DNA from: Niebla homalea
Taxonomy: Eukaryota > Ascomycota > Lecanoromycetes > Lecanorales > Ramalinaceae
Direction of reading: 5' to 3'
DNA: 64,000 nucleotides
Assembly: GCA_019925105.1 (NCBI GenBank)
Contig: JAHGAU010000007.1
Coordinates: forward strand, 1,798,001-1,862,000
Below the pieces are notes generated by a model that saw nothing but the letters and a program-made list of their open reading frames with translations, did no database searches and was not told the DNA's origin. Shown here piece after piece: positions 57,856 through 64,000 of the stretch. Made by a program: the position numbers and the translations under genes. Within the stretch, counting starts at the first letter, position 1. Each line of letters begins with the position of its first letter.

Positions 57856-59455
57856 GCATCGCCAGCGTTATCGGCCCAGGTTCAAGTTGGTGCGAGACGC
57901 TCTCGTAACTGCGCCTTTCCCCGCCCTTTTCGGACGGAGAGGAGACCAGAAAGCACTCATTACCTCTGAACTTGATCTTGCGAAAGTGGGTCGCTTTGCG
58001 AGCTTGAGCGCCGAGGGCGGTGGCAGTATTCGAGACAATTCTTCGCACAATGCTACCACTGCAGTTCTCTGTGGATTCTGCAAGGCGTCTCAGATCTGCT
58101 TCCATCAAGACATGAACATAATTGTTCAATATGAGTCTGAACATCTCATATCGGGTCTTCATGTCAGGGAGGCCCATGTGAACGTGGTTGCTGAAGCGGC
58201 GCATGAACGCAGAGTCCATCAGCCATGGGAAATTTGTTGTACCAACCACAACGACGCCCGCATACACCGTCATCTTCTGTAGAAGCTCAGACGCGAATCT
58301 TTTGGCGCTTCCACTATCATCAGACTCCCTACTGCCACAGAGCGCCTCAATCTCGTCCAGAATGATGACTGCTGGGCGATTCTCATTGGCAACAGCAAAA
58401 AGTGCCTTGACTGTTCGCTCCGAACCTCCGACCCATTTGCTGAAGAGCTGGGAACATGAAGTTTGGTAGACTGTGCATTTGGGAAATCCACCCGCGACGG
58501 ATGTTGCCATGCTTGTCTTGCCTGTGCCTGGAGGACCATAGAGGAGTACGGCATTTGACGTCCCCGCCCGCGCTGTCAAGTGAGGCGTATTGATAACCTC
58601 GTTGATTGCATTGTCGAGAAGCGTCTTGGCTTCTGTGTAGCCTGCAATGCCGTCATTGCTCATTGCTTGACTGCCCTTGACAACTTTCAGGAGGTTGATC
58701 TCCTCCCTGTCGGCTTGAGAGATGGCCGGGTCCTCATGTCTTTGGTCAACGAACGTTGGTACGAGCCTGCTCCCGGGGTCTCGGGGTGATGTCACTTCAC
58801 GCAGGGTGTCTGCAAGAGAAGCGAAGAGTCCTTCAAAGTTCAGCGCATGACTACGAACATCTCCCAACACATTGGAGTTGACTCGGTTGGGCTTGACTTT
58901 CTGCTTGGCCTTCAACGTTCTCTCAACAATCTTTTCATCAGCCACGTCCCTCAGATCGGCCTCGATGTACAGGAGCATGACATAATCGAAGAGGATCATG
59001 GACACGAAGCGGTACATCCTTGGCTCCTTCGTCTTTTCAAGCTTGTTGAGGAGGTCGTGCATCGTAGAGACGCCTTCCAGAATCTGCCTGAAACCCGATG
59101 GCTTTTGCCCATGCCCCATCATCTCATCAGTCGACGGTCTGCGCACAGTCAACCATAGGTGACGCATCTCAAAGATTTCTGCACTGTTGCCGTCTGCCAC
59201 AAAGATCTTCATCAGGTCTCGCGCATACCTCAGCCGTGTGAGACCATTGATATGATCCAACAATTGCTCCGGCTTCAGCGTTGCAGGATCTGCGGTGAAG
59301 TGTAGAGGTGGTGGTAGCTCGAGGCCTTGGAATTGAGGCCGGTGAGCTGAACTTGCACCAGCTTCAGTCCTTTGAGAGACACGTCTGCCATCGCCTTTGT
59401 CTCCGTCGTCATGTTCATCGCCTGCTCGCTTGCCGCTTGCCATGGCTGAAGACAT
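57770..59455 (-). CDS. AAA ATPase, Vps4/fidgetin-like meiotic-clade type
   Basis: Single exon of 561 aa from the ATG at 59455 (a second ATG four codons on is also possible). The N-terminal about 260 residues are helical, begin with an acidic and basic patch (GKRAGDEHDDGDKGDGRR) and match no domain I know; no MIT domain is visible. The AAA module has Walker A GPPGTGKT (307-314), pore loop SKWVGGSE (339-346), Walker B IILDEIEAL (D367, E368), sensor-1 Asn in TTNFPWLMD (N408) and Arg fingers in FMRRFSNHV (R419, R420). All catalytic parts are intact, so it should remodel a protein complex as a hexamer. Its place between a SUMO-protease-like gene and a Spo11-like gene suggests a shared function. 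Confidence 0.88.
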   Translation of the reverse strand: MSSAMASGKRAGDEHDDGDKGDGRRVSQRTEAGASSAHRPQFQGLELPPPLHFTADPATLKPEQLLDHINGLTRLRYARDLMKIFVADGNSAEIFEMRHLWLTVRRPSTDEMMGHGQKPSGFRQILEGVSTMHDLLNKLEKTKEPRMYRFVSMILFDYVMLLYIEADLRDVADEKIVERTLKAKQKVKPNRVNSNVLGDVRSHALNFEGLFASLADTLREVTSPRDPGSRLVPTFVDQRHEDPAISQADREEINLLKVVKGSQAMSNDGIAGYTEAKTLLDNAINEVINTPHLTARAGTSNAVLLYGPPGTGKTSMATSVAGGFPKCTVYQTSCSQLFSKWVGGSERTVKALFAVANENRPAVIILDEIEALCGSRESDDSGSAKRFASELLQKMTVYAGVVVVGTTNFPWLMDSAFMRRFSNHVHMGLPDMKTRYEMFRLILNNYVHVLMEADLRRLAESTENCSGSIVRRIVSNTATALGAQARKATHFRKIKFRGNECFLVSSPSEKGGERRSYESVSHQLEPGPITLAMLRHTIQSGHGLQRPDQEIVRKCLKWAGR

Positions 59456-61324
59456 CTTGATGACTTTGAGTGGGCAGAGTAAGTAATGATGGTGTGATTG
59501 ATGATGTGATTAATGATGTGTCTTGGAAATGGAATGGCAATGGTAGAGAATGTTGTTTTGAGCAAACGACGCTAAGAGTAGTGCTAGATCATGTGACAGC
59601 TGGCTCGTTATCTTGAATCAGCGTTCCATTTCGTGAATTGCTGCGACCAGATTGGTGAGTCATTCACCACTCCATTTGAGTATCTCTCACCACGTCGGTT
59701 GGCAGAATGTCGGAATAACGCCACTCCACTTTGGCGTTGGGAAGCTCCACAAATGGATCGAACCCCAAAATTATGAGGACGTGATCAAGTCCGACCGCCT
59801 GGCAGATGAAAAGTACGACGAGATGGACGGTCGAAGGCCTCTATCAGCACAGGTTATATATTTACTTACTCCCCATAATGGCAGACACAGAAAGTGCATC
59901 CATCTCCGCACGATCTTGAGGTCCACAGTGACAAGCCAGATAGGAACACGAGCGAGTGATCTAGTTCAGCCATTTCAATCAAGAATCCCGAGGAGCGCGA
60001 GCCTTCAGAGCATGGATACCTCTGTCAGTGATAACGACACAGGGACGATAGATGTATGTCTACAATGAATCACGGTGCACAGGTGCATGCCAGACGGTTG
60101 CGAACAATAACGGCAAGGGTGTACGAGCGGATGATCACAAAAAAGCGTCACCCGTTCATAACACAGATTCTGAGATGTTGGTGAGAACGATGTCCATGAC
60201 GTTTGTGCTGTGTGGGTGACTTGCCCACTGGGAGGGCCGCCAAACAGGCCATGCTCCAGACCACCCGACATCTATCGTGTTCGTCCGGCAATGAATGCTA
60301 GCTTTTCCCAGGCAATTGACGAGCATTGCGCGTGCATTGCGCATGCAATAATTTCGCTCTTCCCCGTCAACTCCTCGTCGGCTGTCAGGACCATTGGAGC
60401 CTCAGCCCTTTCAATGTTATAGCGAGCCGAAGAGGAATTCAAACTATGCTGGAAGCCAATGCCTAACCAAGCTCACGAATCGTCACCCCAAATCATACCC
60501 CAGCTCTGTTCTGTCGATGGAGCGAGCTGTGTCCGCGCTTCCAGCTTATTTTGGGCCATCTCTCAATGTCCTCTGTCCTGCCTTTCGTCTCAGCAGATAG
60601 TCCCACAACTATTATCAGATACAGGCACCATGGCTGTGAGATTGTGAATGCTGTGGGAATAGCAGGCCGGCACACCAAGTCATGAGCTTCAGATTATGCT
60701 CTCTGTTCCTACCTCACGCTCAATGCGGAGACAAAGTGACACAAACACTGGGATTCGCTGAGTGAAGTGACATAATAGTCTTGGAATGTGCTTCTTCATG
60801 AAGATGTACGGGTCGTTGAGCACATGGAAGATAATGGATATAAAGAGTATGAATTGCTGACCATTGGAAATACAATTCGACGTAGATGACACGCGTTCGC
60901 GAGCATGAGATGCATGGCCAGTGGCAAGAGAAAGTGCCAAGAACTGCACGGCCGTATGCATAGGTTTTGTCATTTACTTTTTAATCAGTGTACACCACTA
61001 GGTATAGTTGCAACTCAACTTACCGGAGGGTTTCTATGCACTTCGTTGGTAAACATATGTGCACGGAGATGGCGACATTGATACTGAGGGGATGAGATAT
61101 TCTGTCATGTCTTCTGCACGTACATGAGGATAGATTTTGAGGTGAGTAGACCCTAAGCAGAATAAATGGCCCTCAAGTTGACTAGTATTGTCTATGACAC
61201 GGAAAGGAACGCATCGAGCTCCAATTGGGTCAGGAGAGCGTGATGCGGGCACACGGACACAGTCTCCACAAAATGGCAATAATCTAAAGGAAAGCAATGG
61301 GAGGACAACAAATCATCTTCAAGT
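59456..61324. other. intergenic between AAA and Spo11-like genes
   Basis: No gene seen; the right end contains the AAA promoter side only as a CATCA-rich leader near 59460-59520. Confidence 0.45.
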
Positions 61325-62928
61325 CTAAAACCATTGTACAGCTTTCAATGCCTCAAGTGCCTCCTTAGACATGGACGTTTGAGCCTCTGAAGCAGCCACC
61401 TTGGATGCAGATTGCTGACCTGCCAGAGCAGATGCCGAAGCGCCTAGCCTCTCCAGCAAAGAGCTTGTTGCCTGGCTTTGGCTTTGGCTTTGGCTGCCAG
61501 AAGCAGCAAGCCACTGCTGCCTGATGGGCGTCAGTTTGGGGCCAGGTAGCTCCTACGACGTCTGCCTTTGGCTCTCCGTGCAGAAATCGGCTACTCTGGT
61601 CTGTATGTAGACTCTTAAGTAGTCCGAGTCGACCTGAGTCATATCTGCCAAGCGAAACTTGCTTGGCCGTTCAACCATCTCTTGAAGCTCTGCAGCCATT
61701 TCTGGCTCGGCTCGGAGCCAACCAGACTTCTGAAGCCCCGCCATAATGCTTCTATCAGTTTTGGTTGCTCCTTTGAACTTCTTTTCGACAGTCTTGGCCT
61801 TGTCGGCCTTCCACTTTGTCATGTGCGCTTCAACGTCCTTGGCGGACGTGCTCGGATGACTCTCCTTGTAATGCTCCCTTTGAGTCTTCAGACACTTGTC
61901 AGGGGTGTCAATCAGGTCCCGCCTTGTAGGACCAGCCCATTGCAGTCTTGGACAGACCATGGTTCGGCTCGACTCAGCCTGCTGTGCAGAACCGGTCATG
62001 AGGACCTTGTAGATCTCCACCCCTTGGAAGTCATGGTCGCCGAAGTAGAGGAAAGGGACCGTGGCCAGCTTTCGGTCTTTGGCCAGCATGTGGAGGAACT
62101 CCCTCGTCGCAGCACCTGGGTAGCCTGCGGTCATGACGAGGATGTATTGCTGCATGTCTCCACCAAAGAACACAGCCTTCTTGAGGTTGCGGTGTTCCAC
62201 CACAACGACTGCAGTCGGAAGGTGTCCGTCAAACTTCAGGCTCTTGATCAAAGGCTCAATAGGGTGTACCTCTTTGTGCTTGAGCCGGATCTTCTTCTCA
62301 AAGCTTGCGTCTGGATTGTCTCCGCGATGGTAGCCTAGGATGTCGGTGACCTGGACGCAACTTATGTTCATCCTTGCCGGCAGGGAGATCTCACCATTTG
62401 ACTGAGGAATTACCCCCAGCGTCCACTCATGCACCCCAATTGTGAGTGCGAGCTCGTGCAGCGCGTTCCGAGCCTGAGCAGGCGACATTTCTGCCGCTTG
62501 CTGGTACTGGAGGAACCGCTGCATCGTGGGGCTGTCCTTTGCAAGGTTATGGGAGAGACGTTCATACACTGCGAACAGCCGTTGCCAGCTTGCAGGTATG
62601 ATTGAAACGACTCTTCGTGTCACCTTGGCATCCAGTCGCAGCATTATGAAGGTTTGGCCCTCTTGCACGAGCTCGCACTTCTGGCGGCCGCTTGATGGTC
62701 GGACTGTAGAAACGTTCTCGAGTCAGCATTCAGGAAAGATTCATTGCCTGGATTGCTCGGATGGAAGTGGTGTTTGAGTCCCAAGACAGATCGAGCCTCC
62801 GGTTAACACATACCTCTCACGGACTGGTTGTTGGCCAAGTCATGCCAAATCTGATCGAGGCGCTCGAGACGCTTTCCTCTGCTCATACACACGCGCCAGT
62901 CCAAATCCAAATGCGGTGAGGCAGCCAT
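61325..62928 (-). CDS. Spo11/topoisomerase VI-A-like protein with TOPRIM domain; in-frame TAG before the last 75 codons
   Basis: Exons (minus) 62928-62814 and 62703-61553; 110-nt intron 62704-62813 restoring MAASPHLDLDW...NNQSVRVRPSS; 421 aa to the TAG at 61553-61555. N-terminal winged-helix-like part: LFAVYERLSHNLAKDSPTMQ and RFLQYQQAAEMSPAQARNAL with Tyr105, then HEWTLGVIPQSNGEI like the yeast KG(L)vxG region. TOPRIM: Glu208 in TAVVVVEHRN, YILVMTAGYPGAATREFL, Asp261/Asp263 in FLYFGDHDFQGVEIYKVLMTGS, then CPRLQWAGPTRRDL. Yeast Spo11 uses Y135, E233 and D288; spacings here (103 and 53) agree with 98 and 55. After the TAG the same frame stays open for 75 codons (ELPGPKLTPIRQQWLAASGS... to 61325), so the stop probably replaced a CAG codon. 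Spo11 makes DNA double-strand breaks covalently; this divergent copy is unlikely to be the cell's meiotic Spo11. Confidence 0.85.
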
Positions 62929-63155
62929 TGCAATAATGTTTGGATGGATGCTTGTATCGTTGTGATGAGAGATAATGTTGGGATGACTTGGTTGATGACT
63001 CGTGAGATGACTTGAGATGTTGTTGTTGTGAGAAACAAAGGAAGCCAAATGAAGGTAGAAGACTTGGCGAAAGGCTAGTCCGGAGATATCATCACATCAT
63101 CACTCACCGATGATGATGTGAATGTGGGGCACTCACACTTACCAGGCTCGGTGCA
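62929..63155. promoter_or_regulatory. 227-bp divergent promoter between Spo11-like and coiled-coil genes
   Basis: Starts at 62928 (minus) and 63156 (plus) leave only 227 bp for both promoters. The Spo11 leader is CATCA/ACAACA-rich, like the AAA leader. Confidence 0.5.
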
Positions 63156-63900
63156 ATGGACCAGGGGCCCGCCAACATCCGGCCAGCCAATGGTCATGAA
63201 TCCTTCAGTTTCTACACAAAGTTCCCAAGCACCCTTGGGCCTCCCCTCGCTGGCCCTGGCTCATTCAAGCCTCGTGGACCGCGCCAAGGTGCCTCCGGCT
63301 CGCAAGTGAGCAAAGGGAGCAAGGCGGCTGACAGAGCCGCCAGTTCCCAGGCCGACAAGGCCCAGAGTGGGGAGAACAGGAAGAGAGGGGCGGCAGACGA
63401 TGCCGATCAAAAGAACGCCTCGAAAAAGGGGCAAAAGAAGTCTAGGCAAGTCCGCCATCGCAAGCGGGCGCAGATCGGTCAAGAGGCAGAAGACGTCGCT
63501 ATCCGCCAACGGCTCATCGAGCTCGAGAAGCGGCACGCTGTGACCGAGAAGCTCCAAGTTGAGCTTGAGGACTTGGCCAAGTTGGGGGCAAACCCGGCGC
63601 GACTGATGGAGGTGATTGGCCTCTTTCAAGAGTCTCGCGAGCAGCGGGATAAGATCGAGAAGGAGGAGCAAGTGAAGCTCCTAAGAAGCTGCCCAAGGGC
63701 AGAAGCGCCTCACAGAGCAACTCCTCCAAGTGCAAGCCAGGCAGAGGGCAACCCGTGCTCGTATGGACGAGGCTCCCCGTCGCACTGTCGAGGGCGTCCC
63801 TCTGCCGACTCGGCCGGCTCAAAACCAGCAAGACAAAGATCTTGAAGAGGCGGCCGCACAGGCCCCACCAGAGGAGGAGGACGATCAAATGAAAGGCTGA
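63156..63900 (+). CDS. coiled-coil basic protein, with apparent frameshift
   Basis: ATG at 63156. About 60 residues of Pro/Ser/Gly-rich sequence, a Lys/Arg-rich nuclear-localisation-like stretch (KKGQKKSRQVRHRKRAQ), then a long coiled coil (AIRQRLIELEKRHAVTEKL... SREQRDKIEKEEQVK). The open frame continues to 63845 as low-complexity sequence, but after about 63685 the natural coiled-coil continuation (AQGQKRLTEQLLQVQARQRA) and an acidic end (PPEEEDDQMKG, stop at 63900) lie in the next frame. An apparent 1-nt shift in AGAAGCTGCCC explains this. Intact length would be about 248 aa. Possible structural or DNA-binding partner of the divergent Spo11-like gene; no family recognised. Confidence 0.65.
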
Positions 63901-64000
63901 AGAAGCCATTCTCCTGATTTTCAATGTAATTTAGCTCTTGCTACCATTTGTCACGAACCAGCATTAAAAATGCGTAGCCGTGGAGAGTGGTCCTGACCTC

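Noticed and set aside
61682..62338. 218-codon plus-strand ORF
   Set aside because: Antisense to the TOPRIM region of the Spo11-like gene.
1..64000. Readthrough or altered stop-codon code suggested by TAA/TAG at Gln codons in the cluster
   Set aside because: Many intact genes in the window end normally with TAA, TAG or TGA; mutation is the simpler explanation.

Overview
This is a window of nuclear DNA from a filamentous ascomycete (Pezizomycotina). The short 50-140 nt GT-AG introns with CTGAC/CTAAC-like branch sites, the fungal 40S protein S0 gene, the GH72 wall enzyme, the fungal rhodopsin-like 7TM protein, the DUF6594 protein and the caspase-like protein all fit this. A Dothideomycete (Capnodiales/Mycosphaerellales type) is my best guess from the mix of families; that is inference. 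No bacterial, organellar or CRISPR features were seen.

Layout. 1-19 kb is ordinary, mostly intact housekeeping and secretory gene space: ribosomal protein uS2, a secreted pepsin-type protease, a DHA1-type MFS transporter, a 2015-residue repeat-rich orphan protein, a GH72 glucanosyltransferase carrying an apparent 1-nt frameshift, and a short-chain dehydrogenase (SDR). 19.6-36 kb is gene-poor and full of relics: an F-box-type pseudogene with several frameshifts, a broken P450 and a decayed SNF2 ATPase. These sit among a few intact genes: three small secreted or anchored proteins and a second SDR. 36.8-49.2 kb is gene-rich again: rhodopsin-like membrane protein, two-RRM protein, caspase-like protein, DUF6594 protein, third SDR, zinc alcohol dehydrogenase. 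Most of these needed exon reconstruction, and the exon coordinates are given in each entry.

50.5-63.9 kb is the most unusual part. It holds five genes not normally found together: a Ulp1-type (C48) cysteine protease divergent from a chromodomain protein, a Vps4/fidgetin-like AAA ATPase, and a Spo11/topoisomerase VI-A-like TOPRIM protein divergent from a coiled-coil protein. The Spo11-like protein keeps the TOPRIM Glu and DxD, and a Tyr at the spacing expected of the catalytic tyrosine. The set suggests a chromatin-targeted DNA-breaking module, possibly a mobile or selfish element, but no terminal repeats or integrase were recognised. Three of its members carry disruptions: in-frame TAA and TAG at former Gln codons, and 1-nt shifts. 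A perfect-frame 117-bp triplication follows the AAA gene.

Of the apparent 1-nt frameshifts, only two (GH72 and one in the P450) lie in short homopolymer runs. Whether these are assembly errors or true decay decides how many genes here are functional.
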